Origin: Phallusia fumigata | Lineage: Eukaryota > Chordata > Ascidiacea > Phlebobranchia > Ascidiidae | NCBI GenBank assembly: GCA_008931825.1 | Contig: QXVZ01001629.1 | Coordinates: 1 to 33,648 of the forward strand | DNA: 33,648 bases | Direction of reading: 5' to 3' | Shown: piece by piece, positions 30,701-33,231 of the stretch | How the letters are laid out: each line of letters starts with the position of its first letter | How positions within the stretch are numbered: position 1 is the first letter of the stretch | Translations under genes and position numbers: made by a program | The notes under the pieces: model-generated | The model's database searches: none | Seen by the model: only the letters and a program-made list of their open reading frames with translations | Told to the model about the DNA's origin: nothing

Positions 30701-33231
30701 ATAACTGTCATACAACCTTTTTACAACCTATGCTAGTTTCCATGTTTTTTTGTGACTTTATTTGGCCTCAGTTTAAATCTCTACCGCTTTTGTAGAAACT
30801 TGTACAAGCTATGTTTTAGAAGGTTAAAAGAAACCTTACCTGAACATTTCTTGTCCAGCTTCTGATAACCAGTGACGCAATTGCATACGTACGATCCCAG
30901 AGTGTTGACGCACACGGCATTGACGTCACAATCGTCCACTTGCAGAAGACATTCGTCCACATCTGAACACACGAAAAAGGTATTGAGCATTTAAAAGAAA
31001 AGGAAAAAATAACAAATAACTAAGTGCTTACTGTCGTTTTAATGGAAAACTTTACTACCAGACAACTTGTATGTAGTGAATACATTGTATTGCAAACGTT
31101 TCAATCATTGCTGTTGTGATTAGAGTTATGAAGTTTGCGATACAATGTATTCACTTTATATAAGCTCTCTGGCAGTTATGTTTTCAATCAGGTTACTCTC
31201 TTTAAATCCAAAAGCTTACCTTGGCACGACGTCACACCTTCTCCTCTGTAACCTTCTTTACATTTGCAGGTGTAACTTCCGACAGTGTCCTCACATGTGG
31301 CTTGCGAGTGACATGCTCCAATCTCCAAACACTCGTTTACGTCTGGAAAGAGATTCCAAGTAAATAAAAAATTGCAATTTCAAGTTTTTTTTTACAAACA
31401 ACCACTTTAAGAATTTGTTGAACGGTAAGTAAATACTACCAAAATGTGCTGATGGGTTTTGCTCCAAACAAATTTGCACAGATTTCAGAACACAAAATTA
31501 TTTATAAAGTAACGTACTTGAACAGTTCGTAAGACCATCTCCAGCATACCCTTCAGCGCACGTGCACTGATAGCTTCCTTCTGTGTTTGTGCACTCGGCT
31601 TTATCCAAACAGTTCGAGTCCCCGGTTGCACATTCATCGACATCTGTAACAAGAGTCAGACTGTTCTGAACCTTCTAGAAAATTGCCCCATGGTAAATTA
31701 GAATATCCTTTTTTGGTTCCGTTGCACTAGAATATTTTAAACTTTGTAAAATATCGAGTTTTGTTTGTGTTTATTTGTCGTTTTGTTTCACTTAACGCCG
31801 TCTGTGACGTCGGATAGATGCGCAACGTTAGAACGTTATAACGCGCAAAAATGTGAAGGTCACGGTGTCCACGCGCAGCAGCATCGTAGAATATTTGTTT
31901 TCATTTTACTAAAATACTGATGTCATTTCGCTTATCAAGGGTATTGTATTATTCCACCACTTACCCGTGCACTCCGTGCGGGGGTTCCCCTCATATCCTG
32001 CCTGGCATTCACAAGCGAAGCTTCCCTCGGAGTTGAGGCAGTTTGCGCGTAAACCACATCGATCACGCGATGCGCATTCATCAATGTCTGGAAACGAAAA
32101 GATTTTACTGCATAAGCTAAAGCAGTACCGCGACTGTTAACTATCTATCCGACGACTCTCGTTAAATTGTTGCAAGTCATTAACGCTTTTACTACTAAAA
32201 CAACCTTTTTACTGAAGGACACTTTGTTGTGCCGCAACTTATTTTTAAAGTATCCAGGTTGCTATCGTTGATGTCGATAAAAATACGTGATATTTGTGCT
32301 TAAGATTGTTCCCTTCATTAAGGTATGCAAATATTTTCACGCAAATTGAGTATTCTCGTACGGATGAACATCTTATAAAACATTCATGTCCGCCTGGGAA
32401 ATCAGGTTGTAAGCATTTCACAATGCTCATTTACTGAGTAATAGCTTTCTGCAATCATTTTTCTGCGAGGACGAAAAATTGCTTCATATTTAGAGACTGG
32501 ATGAAAAGACAGTAAATCCAAGTTAAGGGAACAACTGTCCCGCTGTCAATGTACCAAGCGTAAAGGCTGATAACTGAATTCTCACCTTGGCATGAGTAGG
32601 GACCAACTCCAGTGCCGATGTAACCCTCTTTACATTTGCACACAAAACTTCCTGGTGTGTTACTGCACGCTGCGTTGTCGTCGCATGGCGTGTTTTTCAA
32701 GCATTCATCCACGTCTGTAAGATCATTAAGTCGGTATAAAAGTCAACAAGACACATAGAACGTTTATTTTGTTTGTTTGTTTGTGAATTAATATTCCTTG
32801 AAAAGCTATTGCGCAATGTCGATCATAACTGGGGATTTACCTGAACATGGCGTAGTTCCATCGCCAACGAAGCCATTGTCACAGCTACAAGCAAACGAGC
32901 CAACTGTGTTGTCGCAAATTGCGTTAAGTGCGCAGGGAACAGGAGACAGGGCGCATTCGTCCACGTCTAGAAACAAAAACAAGTCCAGGAAAAAGAAAAA
33001 AACAGTATAAAAACAATAAGCACCGACCGAAAAAAGATTTTTAAAAACACAGACTTTCACAATGACAGTTATTTGAAAACAAAGAGCGTGTTTGGAATAA
33101 CTTACCTTTGCATTTTCCATAGCCGGTATCAGCATAACCGCTCCTGCACAAACACTTGTGACTTCCTTTTGTGTTGAAGCAATCTGAGTTATCTGGACAC
33201 GTCACTTTGCGGGTCAAACATTCGTTTAAAT
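580..33231 (-). CDS. Giant mosaic extracellular gene (EGF-VWD-VWA-WxxW-CTLD), open at both ends
   Basis: A single minus-strand gene of 68 visible exons encodes about 3,255 residues. Each exon was delimited by AG acceptor and GT (once GC) donor, and all 67 junctions preserve frame: EGF, linker and WxxW exons are phase 1 on both sides, while the VWD and third VWA regions use phases 0, 1 and 2. Domain order is 22 EGF, Thr/Pro linker, 14 EGF, Thr/Pro linker, VWD-C8-TIL twice, VWA-EGF-VWA-EGF-VWA, then two linker-WxxW units, a Ser/Tyr-rich exon and the start of a C-type lectin domain. This resembles secreted mucin, von Willebrand factor or FCGBP-like matrix proteins, but I do not recognise the exact combination as a named gene. 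N-terminus with signal peptide lies beyond 33648 and the C-terminus below 1. A split into two adjacent genes is possible, but no promoter, stop or poly(A) boundary was seen between exons. Confidence 0.8.
918..1031 (-). CDS. Exon 67: Ser/Tyr-rich low-complexity exon
   Basis: 38 residues, mostly Ser and Tyr (for example [20 protein letters not shown]), ending [12 protein letters not shown]. Phase 1 on both sides, and the joins to exons 66 and 68 are in frame with no stop, which supports it as coding despite its composition. RRRS could be a basic cleavage site; tyrosines could be modified. Both are inference. Confidence 0.72.
1313..1390. mobile_element. Palindromic MITE, family beta, copy 1
   Basis: Inverted arms (AATAAG-AGATACAAG and its complement at 1366-1390) flank the core TGATGATGACAACAGCG at 1339-1355. 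Sits in the intron between exons 66 and 67, next to a SINE fragment. Confidence 0.6.
1447..1528 (-). mobile_element. tRNA-derived SINE head
   Basis: Minus strand shows an A-box-like TGGTCGAGTGG (1512-1522) and a B-box-like GGGTTGTAATCCC (about 1467-1481). Spacing fits a tRNA-like head, but the B box is degenerate, so it is a SINE relic and not a working tRNA. Confidence 0.55.
1599..1889 (-). CDS. Exon 66: WxxW domain 2
   Basis: 97 residues. Same [19 protein letters not shown] opening as exon 64, and FWCINYSG with DYRVQYCC at the end. The middle differs (e.g. [16 protein letters not shown]). The donor after CAA-T gives Tyr at the start of exon 67. Phase 1 on both sides. Confidence 0.88.
2197..2244 (-). 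CDS. Exon 65: Thr-rich linker D
   Basis: A 48-base phase 1-1 exon encoding [16 protein letters not shown], equivalent in place to exon 63: each WxxW domain has its own Thr-rich linker upstream. Confidence 0.75.
2737..3021 (-). CDS. Exon 64: WxxW domain 1
   Basis: 95 residues. [19 protein letters not shown] starts the domain, with FWCINYSG and DYRVRYCC at its end. This matches the mucin-2/CILP WxxW family (W-x-x-W-F-x-x-D-x-P-S-G-x-G-D-x-E and terminal C-x-x-Y-x-V-R-x-x-C-C). Phase 1 on both sides. DNA is partly identical to exon 66. Confidence 0.88.
3601..3651 (-). CDS. Exon 63: Thr-rich linker C
   Basis: A 51-base phase 1-1 exon encoding [17 protein letters not shown], a likely O-glycosylated spacer between VWA 3 and the first WxxW domain. 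Splice sites are good; called from context and composition. Confidence 0.75.
3770..3954 (-). CDS. Exon 62: VWA domain 3, C-terminal part
   Basis: About 62 residues: [19 protein letters not shown] then [16 protein letters not shown]. The end of the VWA fold. Phase 2 in, phase 1 out; followed by a Thr-rich linker. Confidence 0.88.
4140..4280 (-). CDS. Exon 61: VWA domain 3, middle part
   Basis: 47 residues: [17 protein letters not shown] gives the MIDAS Thr, and [14 protein letters not shown] the last metal loop. Phase 2 on both sides, an exon structure unique in this gene. Confidence 0.9.
4667..4919 (-). CDS. Exon 60: VWA domain 3, N-terminal part
   Basis: About 84 residues. [19 protein letters not shown] carries DxSxS. 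Phase 1 in, phase 2 out (ATA-AG then GTGCGT), a different intron position from VWA 1. Confidence 0.9.
5339..5385 (-). mobile_element. tRNA-like SINE fragment beside exon 59
   Basis: Minus strand has a good B box, GGGTTCGAATCCC (5340-5352), with a tRNA-like arm before it but no convincing A box. Its edge is about 16 bases from the exon 59 donor. Confidence 0.5.
5401..5514 (-). CDS. Exon 59: EGF domain between VWA 2 and VWA 3
   Basis: 38 residues, [15 protein letters not shown] then [14 protein letters not shown]. Same Notch-like type and same length as exon 57, a sign that a VWA-EGF unit was duplicated. Its donor lies within 20 bases of a tRNA-like SINE fragment. Confidence 0.9.
5993..6574 (-). 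CDS. Exon 58: VWA domain 2 in one exon
   Basis: 194 residues, the largest exon in the window. [23 protein letters not shown] and [12 protein letters not shown] give a full MIDAS. C-terminal [19 protein letters not shown] closes the fold. Phase 1 on both sides. No intron interrupts this VWA, unlike VWA 1 and 3. Confidence 0.92.
6910..7023 (-). CDS. Exon 57: EGF domain between VWA 1 and VWA 2
   Basis: 38 residues, [15 protein letters not shown] then [15 protein letters not shown]. This is a Notch-type EGF (C-x-NPC-x-NGG) without the D-x-D-E motif, unlike the array EGFs. Phase 1 on both sides. Confidence 0.9.
7354..7371. repeat. Poly(C) run
   Basis: A C homopolymer in the intron between exons 56 and 57. 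Length may be unreliable in raw sequence. Confidence 0.6.
7560..7811 (-). CDS. Exon 56: VWA domain 1, C-terminal part
   Basis: 84 residues. [14 protein letters not shown] gives the third MIDAS loop (Asp of TDG), then [19 protein letters not shown] and a C-terminal helix ending AICYVN. All three metal loops are present, so metal-dependent ligand binding is plausible. Phase 1 on both sides. Confidence 0.9.
7878..7945 (+). mobile_element. hAT-like MITE end
   Basis: Starts TGGTTCTCAACCAGGGGGA, the common hAT end form, followed by GGGAATT repeats. A matching right end was not found, so this is a truncated copy within the intron of VWA 1. Confidence 0.5.
8212..8526 (-). CDS. Exon 55: VWA domain 1, N-terminal part
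   Basis: 105 residues. [12 protein letters not shown] carries the DxSxS metal-site motif, and [11 protein letters not shown] supplies the MIDAS Thr. Phase 1 on both sides. The domain is continued by exon 56, so this VWA is split by one intron after the second MIDAS loop. Confidence 0.9.
8812..8929 (-). mobile_element. hAT-like MITE, about 118 bases
   Basis: Inverted ends: GGTGGTTCTCTAATC on the left and GGTTTGAAACCACTGG on the right. Interior (ACTTCTTGTCTAG complement, GAAAAGTT) matches the element at 21996-22114 in opposite orientation. Confidence 0.65.
9072..9212 (-). CDS. Exon 54: cysteine-rich (VWC-like) module after TIL 2
   Basis: 47 residues: [31 protein letters not shown]. Equivalent to exon 47 at the end of the first assembly, so the whole VWD-C8-TIL-VWC unit was duplicated. 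Phase 1 on both sides; leads into the first VWA. Confidence 0.85.
9404..9525 (-). CDS. Exon 53: TIL domain 2, second part
   Basis: About 41 residues: [30 protein letters not shown]. Matches the end of a TIL domain. Phase 2 in, phase 1 out. Confidence 0.87.
9879..9967 (-). mobile_element. tRNA-derived SINE head broken by a poly(C) run
   Basis: A-box-like AGGTAGAGTGG on the minus strand (9948-9958) and GCTCG before a 16-base C run (9909-9924) where the B box should begin. Related to the copy at 1447-1528 by shared bases after the B box (GGTCGCTTG). Confidence 0.5.
10011..10180 (-). CDS. Exon 52: C8 domain 2 second half and TIL domain 2 start
   Basis: About 56 residues. [19 protein letters not shown] finishes C8. 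Then [17 protein letters not shown] opens the TIL domain. Phase 0 in, phase 2 out; the split codon makes Asn joining to Cys of exon 53. Confidence 0.87.
10590..10734 (-). CDS. Exon 51: C8 domain 2, first half
   Basis: About 49 residues: [32 protein letters not shown]. This is the classic C8 opening (C-x-P-x-GPF-x-C-H, Y/FxxxCxxDxC). Phase 2 in, phase 0 out. Confidence 0.88.
11126..11298 (-). CDS. Exon 50: second VWD domain, end (GLCGDFNGD)
   Basis: About 57 residues starting [16 protein letters not shown], then LPDGS and a Cys-containing tail. Family CGLCG reads FGLCG, so the first Cys of the CxxC pair is missing, as in the first VWD. Phase 0 in, phase 2 out. Confidence 0.87.
11650..11802 (-). 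CDS. Exon 49: second VWD domain, part 2
   Basis: 51 residues, phase 0 on both sides: [22 protein letters not shown] and [12 protein letters not shown], standard VWD strands before the GLCG turn. Confidence 0.88.
11883..11975. mobile_element. Palindromic MITE, family alpha, copy 1
   Basis: Ends TGCCAGAGAGCTTGTAT and TACAAGCTCTTTGTCAGTT are inverted. The core CTGATGATGACAACAGCG is at 11915-11932. Confidence 0.6.
12360..12400 (-). mobile_element. tRNA-like SINE fragment
   Basis: Minus strand GGGTTCGAACC (12368-12378) is a B box with flanking tRNA-like sequence. No A box was confirmed. Lies in the longest intron (11803-12553). Confidence 0.4.
12554..12810 (-). CDS. Exon 48: second VWD domain, part 1 (GDPH intact)
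   Basis: About 86 residues. [30 protein letters not shown] and [12 protein letters not shown] show a complete VWD N-terminal half in one exon, where the first VWD uses two exons. GDPH is intact, the sequence cleaved autocatalytically in some mucins and FCGBP. Phase 1 in, phase 0 out. Confidence 0.88.
12829..12895 (+). mobile_element. SINE 3' fragment, plus strand
   Basis: GGGTTCTAATCCTG (12844-12857) is a B-box variant, followed by GCGTTTCCCTGA, which matches the tail next to the minus-strand copies at 1447 and 9879. Opposite orientation. Confidence 0.45.
13261..13402 (-). CDS. Exon 47: cysteine-rich (VWC-like) module before second VWD
   Basis: About 47 residues, [19 protein letters not shown] then [14 protein letters not shown]. 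This is the short VWC-like piece that follows TIL in mucin-type assemblies. Leads directly into [11 protein letters not shown] of exon 48. Confidence 0.83.
13540..13631 (-). CDS. Exon 46: TIL domain 1, second part
   Basis: About 31 residues, [16 protein letters not shown] and [11 protein letters not shown], completing the TIL domain in the standard way. Phase 1 in, phase 0 out. Confidence 0.87.
13995..14035 (-). mobile_element. tRNA-like fragment
   Basis: Minus-strand GGGTTCGAATC (about 14008-14018) is a good B box. No A box found. It lies close to the donor of exon 45. Confidence 0.4.
14056..14172 (-). CDS. Exon 45: TIL domain 1, first part
   Basis: 39 residues reading [15 protein letters not shown] and ending CVPG: a trypsin-inhibitor-like cysteine-rich domain opening, as expected after C8. 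Phase 1 on both sides. Confidence 0.86.
14235..14387. mobile_element. Palindromic MITE, family alpha, copy 2
   Basis: Arms CTTGTATGTGGTGAA and its near complement TTCACTAAATACAAG surround a reverse-oriented core (complement of CTGACAATAACAACAGC at 14289-14306). Confidence 0.65.
14519..14648 (-). CDS. Exon 44: C8 domain after first VWD
   Basis: About 43 residues including [19 protein letters not shown] and CDWRQRC, the hallmark alanine-rich C8 helix and Trp segment found after VWD domains in mucins, VWF and FCGBP. Phase 0 in, phase 1 out. Confidence 0.85.
15017..15149 (-). CDS. Exon 43: C8-type region start after first VWD
   Basis: About 44 residues with nine cysteines, including [18 protein letters not shown]. 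It lies between GLCGD and the clear C8 exon, where mucin-type proteins carry the C8 N-terminal half, but the pattern is diverged. Enters phase 2, leaves phase 0. Confidence 0.75.
15299..15299. other. Unresolved base (N)
   Basis: One ambiguous base in the intron between exons 42 and 43. It does not affect coding. Confidence 0.95.
15488..15587 (-). CDS. Exon 42: first VWD domain, end (GLCGD)
   Basis: About 33 residues: [13 protein letters not shown], then SPDDFGQQW. This is the conserved end of VWD. The family CGLCG motif reads KGLCG because the first Cys is missing. Enters phase 1, leaves phase 2. Confidence 0.85.
15653..15751 (+). repeat. Dispersed repeat, copy 1
   Basis: Shares TTTGCGC, GCAGCT and GTGCTATTGTGTCGCTATG with 26136-26223, over about 90 bases with small gaps. 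The family is not identified. Confidence 0.55.
15844..16015 (-). CDS. Exon 41: first VWD domain, part 3
   Basis: About 57 residues including [13 protein letters not shown] and [15 protein letters not shown]. Has a VTG sequon (NVT) near the start. The donor after AAAG is needed to join GLCGD of exon 42 in frame; a later possible donor at about 15815 would break the domain. Confidence 0.83.
16105..16180. repeat. Intronic tandem duplication, 38-base period
   Basis: Two units, 16105-16142 and 16143-16180, share TGCCATAAA, TTG-GTAGTTAA and GTGAA with several mismatches. Within the intron between exons 40 and 41. Confidence 0.55.
16208..16312 (-). CDS. Exon 40: first VWD domain, part 2
   Basis: 35 residues, phase 0 on both sides, including [16 protein letters not shown], the characteristic middle beta strands of VWD. 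It fits exactly between exons 39 and 41 in frame. Confidence 0.85.
16653..16795 (-). CDS. Exon 39: first VWD domain, part 1
   Basis: About 48 residues with [25 protein letters not shown] and PLKVE, the N-terminal third of a von Willebrand type D domain. The usual GDPHY is TGHHF, so the Asp-Pro site and a likely Ca2+ ligand are lost. Enters in phase 1, leaves in phase 0. Confidence 0.85.
17008..17087. mobile_element. Palindromic MITE, family alpha, degraded copy
   Basis: Left TATATAGTGAATAC and right TAGGCTCTTTGGTAGTTATG match family ends, but the interior has drifted and the core is not recognisable. Confidence 0.45.
17153..17194 (-). CDS. Exon 38: short Thr/Pro-rich linker B
   Basis: A 42-base phase 1-1 exon encoding [14 protein letters not shown]. 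Same length and same first eight residues as exon 23, so the linkers are paralogous. Likely an O-glycosylated spacer before the first VWD. Confidence 0.8.
17529..17648 (-). CDS. Exon 37: calcium-binding EGF domain 36 (end of second EGF block)
   Basis: 40 residues, DKDEC start, core [22 protein letters not shown] end. Last EGF before the linker and VWD region. Phase 1 on both sides. Confidence 0.87.
17719..17844 (-). CDS. Exon 36: calcium-binding EGF domain 35
   Basis: 42 residues, DIDEC start, first loop ADPNTNDC close to that of exon 35, core [21 protein letters not shown] end. NCS and NFT sequons. Confidence 0.88.
18162..18287 (-). CDS. Exon 35: calcium-binding EGF domain 34
   Basis: 42 residues, DVDEC start, core [12 protein letters not shown], and a repeated GYTGYTGNC end in place of GDG. 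Phase 1 on both sides. Confidence 0.88.
18366..18488 (-). CDS. Exon 34: calcium-binding EGF domain 33
   Basis: 41 residues, DVNEC start, Gln/Pro-rich first loop (SQQPQPC), core [21 protein letters not shown] end. Phase 1 on both sides. Confidence 0.87.
18570..18632. repeat. Short intronic tandem repeat
   Basis: TACTTATCAT and CATTTTTTCAT recur within about 60 bases, suggesting a small local duplication between exons 33 and 34. Confidence 0.4.
18818..18940 (-). CDS. Exon 33: EGF domain 32 lacking the calcium motif
   Basis: 41 residues, joined start SKDLC instead of D-x-D-E-C, so calcium ligands are missing. Six cysteines are present and the core [12 protein letters not shown] lacks the conserved Gly. 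It may form a flexible joint in the EGF rod. Confidence 0.84.
19451..19576 (-). CDS. Exon 32: calcium-binding EGF domain 31
   Basis: 42 residues, DIDEC start, core [21 protein letters not shown] end. The exon ends in T, so the next domain opens with Ser rather than Asp. Confidence 0.87.
19939..20064 (-). CDS. Exon 31: calcium-binding EGF domain 30
   Basis: 42 residues, DVNEC start, core [12 protein letters not shown] with a Pro between the paired Cys, and a diverged end [10 protein letters not shown]. Phase 1 on both sides. Confidence 0.86.
20282..20404 (-). CDS. Exon 30: calcium-binding EGF domain 29
   Basis: 41 residues, DIDEC start, core [21 protein letters not shown] end. Phase 1 on both sides, donor GTTAAC. 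Confidence 0.88.
20681..20806 (-). CDS. Exon 29: calcium-binding EGF domain 28
   Basis: 42 residues, DIDEC start, core [19 protein letters not shown] end. Phase 1 on both sides. Confidence 0.88.
20948..21076 (-). CDS. Exon 28: calcium-binding EGF domain 27, with a GC splice donor
   Basis: 43 residues, DVDEC start, core [15 protein letters not shown] sequon. The exon must end at ACA-G for frame, but the intron then starts GCAAGA, a GC-AG intron. The bases around it match the usual GC-donor context (AG before, AAG after). Confidence 0.85.
21601..21729 (-). CDS. Exon 27: calcium-binding EGF domain 26
   Basis: 43 residues, DIDEC start, core [12 protein letters not shown], double-Tyr second loop (PYYSSC), charged end (ERKDGEKIC). 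Donor is the weak GTCCGT. Confidence 0.87.
21892..21995 (+). mobile_element. hAT-like MITE fragment
   Basis: Starts CCAGTAGTTCCCAACCAGAG, a hAT-like end. It runs directly into the next element, so it may be a separate truncated copy or a nested insertion. Confidence 0.45.
21996..22114 (+). mobile_element. hAT-like MITE, about 119 bases
   Basis: Ends TGTGGTTCCAAACC and GTTGAAAACCACTGG are inverted. Interior CCACTTCTTGTCTAG and GAAAAGTT match the reverse complement of 8812-8929. Confidence 0.65.
22251..22373 (-). CDS. Exon 26: calcium-binding EGF domain 25
   Basis: 41 residues, DVDEC start, core [15 protein letters not shown] and NAT sequons, GDGITC end. A textbook calcium-binding EGF. Confidence 0.9.
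22880..23002 (-). CDS. Exon 25: calcium-binding EGF domain 24
   Basis: 41 residues, DLDEC start, core [12 protein letters not shown], last loop GYQRQDEMC lacks the GDG turn, as in exon 7. Phase 1 on both sides. Confidence 0.88.
23201..23326 (-). CDS. Exon 24: calcium-binding EGF domain 23
   Basis: 42 residues, DVNEC start, core [12 protein letters not shown] and CKPGYTGDG, similar to exon 10. First domain of the second EGF block. Phase 1 on both sides. Confidence 0.88.
23654..23695 (-). CDS. Exon 23: short Thr/Pro-rich linker A
   Basis: A 42-base phase 1-1 exon encoding [14 protein letters not shown], a likely O-glycosylated spacer between two EGF blocks. Flanking splice sites are clean. 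It matches exon 38 closely in protein and DNA, so the two are duplicates. Confidence 0.8.
23888..24013 (-). CDS. Exon 22: calcium-binding EGF domain 22 (end of first EGF block)
   Basis: 42 residues, DLNEC start. The core [12 protein letters not shown] has His at the aromatic position, a trait shared only with exon 1. GDPNSYC end. It is followed by the Thr/Pro linker exon. Confidence 0.87.
24426..24548 (-). CDS. Exon 21: calcium-binding EGF domain 21
   Basis: 41 residues, NIDEC after joining, core [18 protein letters not shown] turn. Phase 1 on both sides. Confidence 0.87.
24801..24828. repeat. Poly(A) plus (AT)n microsatellite
   Basis: Ten A followed by C and an AT dinucleotide run (24812-24828), in an AT-rich intron between exons 20 and 21 that holds nothing else. 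Confidence 0.85.
24977..25099 (-). CDS. Exon 20: calcium-binding EGF domain 20
   Basis: 41 residues, DIDEC start, core [12 protein letters not shown], several sequons (NCT, NNS) and a Gln-rich end (GYQQQAELC). The exon ends in A, giving NIDEC in exon 21. Confidence 0.86.
25258..25372. mobile_element. Palindromic MITE, family alpha, copy 4
   Basis: TATAGTTAATACATTG and TATTCACTATATACAAGC arms. The core CTGATGATAACAACAGCG is at 25301-25318. Between exons 19 and 20. Confidence 0.55.
25420..25545 (-). CDS. Exon 19: calcium-binding EGF domain 19
   Basis: 42 residues, DIDEC start, core [12 protein letters not shown] with an NGS sequon inside it, Gln/Asn-rich first loop. Phase 1 on both sides. Confidence 0.88.
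25886..26008 (-). CDS. Exon 18: calcium-binding EGF domain 18
   Basis: 41 residues, DVDEC start, core [12 protein letters not shown]. Two GT donors lie close together; the one next to 25886 keeps phase 1 and was chosen. Confidence 0.84.
   Translation of the reverse strand: MLMNAMDRTVVLIRHRVPTLWEVICASVTLVMKETEENNA
26136..26223 (+). repeat. Dispersed repeat, copy 2
   Basis: Aligns with 15653-15751: TTTGCGC, ACGCAGCT, GGTGATT and GTGCTATTGTGTCGCTATG. Lies in the intron between exons 17 and 18. Confidence 0.55.
26241..26366 (-). CDS. Exon 17: calcium-binding EGF domain 17
   Basis: 42 residues, DVDEC start, core [12 protein letters not shown], last loop EMQDSGYC without the GDG turn. Phase 1 on both sides. 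Confidence 0.88.
26724..26843 (-). CDS. Exon 16: calcium-binding EGF domain 16
   Basis: 40 residues, DVDEC start, core [15 protein letters not shown] and NAT sequons in the first two loops, GDGINC end. Phase 1 on both sides. Confidence 0.88.
27138..27331. mobile_element. Palindromic MITE, family beta, copy 2
   Basis: Ends AAAGATACAAGTCG and CCGACTTGTATCTTTTT are inverted. CTGATGATGACAACAGCG is at 27259-27276. Larger than copy 1 because of extra interior sequence. Confidence 0.6.
27406..27534 (-). CDS. Exon 15: calcium-binding EGF domain 15
   Basis: 43 residues, DIDEC start. The core [12 protein letters not shown] has Trp at the aromatic position, outside the hydroxylation consensus. Phase 1 on both sides. 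Confidence 0.87.
27689..27876. repeat. Intronic tandem duplication, 104-base period
   Basis: Units at 27689-27792 and 27793-27876 share ATTTCT, ATCTTT, TCAAGAAAAA, GTAGAATTT and ACAAA in order. Diverged, so not recent. Confidence 0.5.
27965..28081 (-). CDS. Exon 14: calcium-binding EGF domain 14
   Basis: 39 residues, the shortest EGF of the array: DVDEC followed by a four-residue loop before the second Cys. Core [15 protein letters not shown] sequon. Phase 1 on both sides. Confidence 0.87.
28156..28278 (-). CDS. Exon 13: calcium-binding EGF domain 13
   Basis: 41 residues, DIDEC start, unusual HKWARC second loop, core [12 protein letters not shown] as in exons 2 and 28. Only 74 bases of intron separate it from exon 14. 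Confidence 0.88.
28523..28648 (-). CDS. Exon 12: calcium-binding EGF domain 12
   Basis: 42 residues, DIDEC start, core [12 protein letters not shown], possible N-C-T sequon in the first loop, and a GDPT turn like exons 22 and 29. Phase 1 on both sides. Confidence 0.88.
28768..28887 (-). CDS. Exon 11: calcium-binding EGF domain 11
   Basis: 40 residues, DVDEC start, core [18 protein letters not shown] turn. Phase 1 on both sides. Confidence 0.88.
   Translation of the reverse strand, partial: TLTSVLSQKAAPLRPRAPIWREATSARARKVTRETESRA
29071..29170. repeat. Intronic tandem repeat, about 40-base period
   Basis: Two and a half units (29071, 29111, 29150) of TAG-TTT-GTTTA followed by ATCAACTA and TAAGT. 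Between exons 10 and 11. Confidence 0.6.
29299..29424 (-). CDS. Exon 10: EGF domain 10 with altered calcium motif
   Basis: 42 residues. The usual D-x-D-E-C reads DVDNC, so the acidic or Gln ligand before the first Cys is Asn. The rest is normal (core [18 protein letters not shown] turn), so the fold is kept but calcium binding may be weaker. Confidence 0.87.
29504..29751. repeat. Intronic tandem duplication, about 115-133 bases
   Basis: Units 29504-29636 and 29637-29751 both run from AACTA-TTTTTTCT through AACGGG-ATTTAGTT to TTGGTTTCATAGCAAAA. Between exons 9 and 10. Confidence 0.6.
29836..29958 (-). CDS. Exon 9: calcium-binding EGF domain 9
   Basis: 41 residues, NVNEC after joining, core [12 protein letters not shown]. 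Has an N-glycosylation sequon (NKT) in the first loop. Phase 1 on both sides. Confidence 0.87.
30274..30396 (-). CDS. Exon 8: calcium-binding EGF domain 8
   Basis: 41 residues, DLDEC start, core [12 protein letters not shown], Met-rich end ([11 protein letters not shown]). Donor is GTACGT at 30272-30273; a second possible donor four bases on (30268-30269) would break the frame. Confidence 0.85.
   Translation of the reverse strand, partial: TWMNAVWTCLVLTTHFAPTQKEVSHVNVRMDTWATEKCLA
30840..30962 (-). CDS. Exon 7: calcium-binding EGF domain 7
   Basis: 41 residues, DVDEC start, acidic first loop (LLQVDDC), core [12 protein letters not shown], last loop GYQKLDKKC without the usual GDG turn. Phase 1 on both sides. 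Confidence 0.88.
31054..31177. mobile_element. Palindromic MITE, family alpha, best copy
   Basis: The longest arms of the family: CTTGTATGTAGTGAATACAT and its near complement on the right, so the element could fold as a hairpin. Reverse-oriented core near 31106. Between exons 6 and 7. Confidence 0.7.
31220..31342 (-). CDS. Exon 6: calcium-binding EGF domain 6
   Basis: 41 residues, begins NVNEC after joining to exon 5, core [12 protein letters not shown] with Asp as the possible hydroxylation target. Phase 1 on both sides. Confidence 0.88.
31518..31643 (-). CDS. Exon 5: calcium-binding EGF domain 5
   Basis: 42 residues, DVDEC start, core [12 protein letters not shown]. The exon ends in A rather than G, so the next domain begins with Asn (NVNEC), still allowed by the calcium-binding pattern. 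Confidence 0.88.
31817..31851 (-). repeat. Dispersed repeat, copy 3 (fragment)
   Basis: On the minus strand TTTTTGCGCGTTATAACG and GTTGCGCAT align with the first third of the repeat at 15653. Short, so tentative. Confidence 0.4.
31965..32087 (-). CDS. Exon 4: calcium-binding EGF domain 4
   Basis: 41 residues, DIDEC start, core [12 protein letters not shown], Arg-rich first loop ([12 protein letters not shown]). Six cysteines and phase 1 junctions. Confidence 0.87.
32586..32714 (-). CDS. Exon 3: calcium-binding EGF domain 3
   Basis: 43 residues, DVDEC start, core [12 protein letters not shown], and a slightly long last loop (GTGVGPYSC). Both junctions are phase 1. The Asp of the motif is made from a codon split by the upstream intron. 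Confidence 0.88.
32841..32966 (-). CDS. Exon 2: calcium-binding EGF domain 2
   Basis: 42 residues, DVDEC start and [12 protein letters not shown] core, which fits both the Ca2+-binding EGF pattern and the Asp/Asn hydroxylation consensus. Phase 1 on both sides, clear acceptor at 32967-32968 and donor at 32839-32840. Confidence 0.88.
33106..33231 (-). CDS. Exon 1: calcium-binding EGF domain 1
   Basis: 42 residues starting DLNEC with six cysteines, phase 1 at both splice sites. The hydroxylation-type segment reads [10 protein letters not shown], with His where Phe or Tyr is normal. The acceptor shows the exon is internal, so more of the protein lies upstream of the window. Confidence 0.85.
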
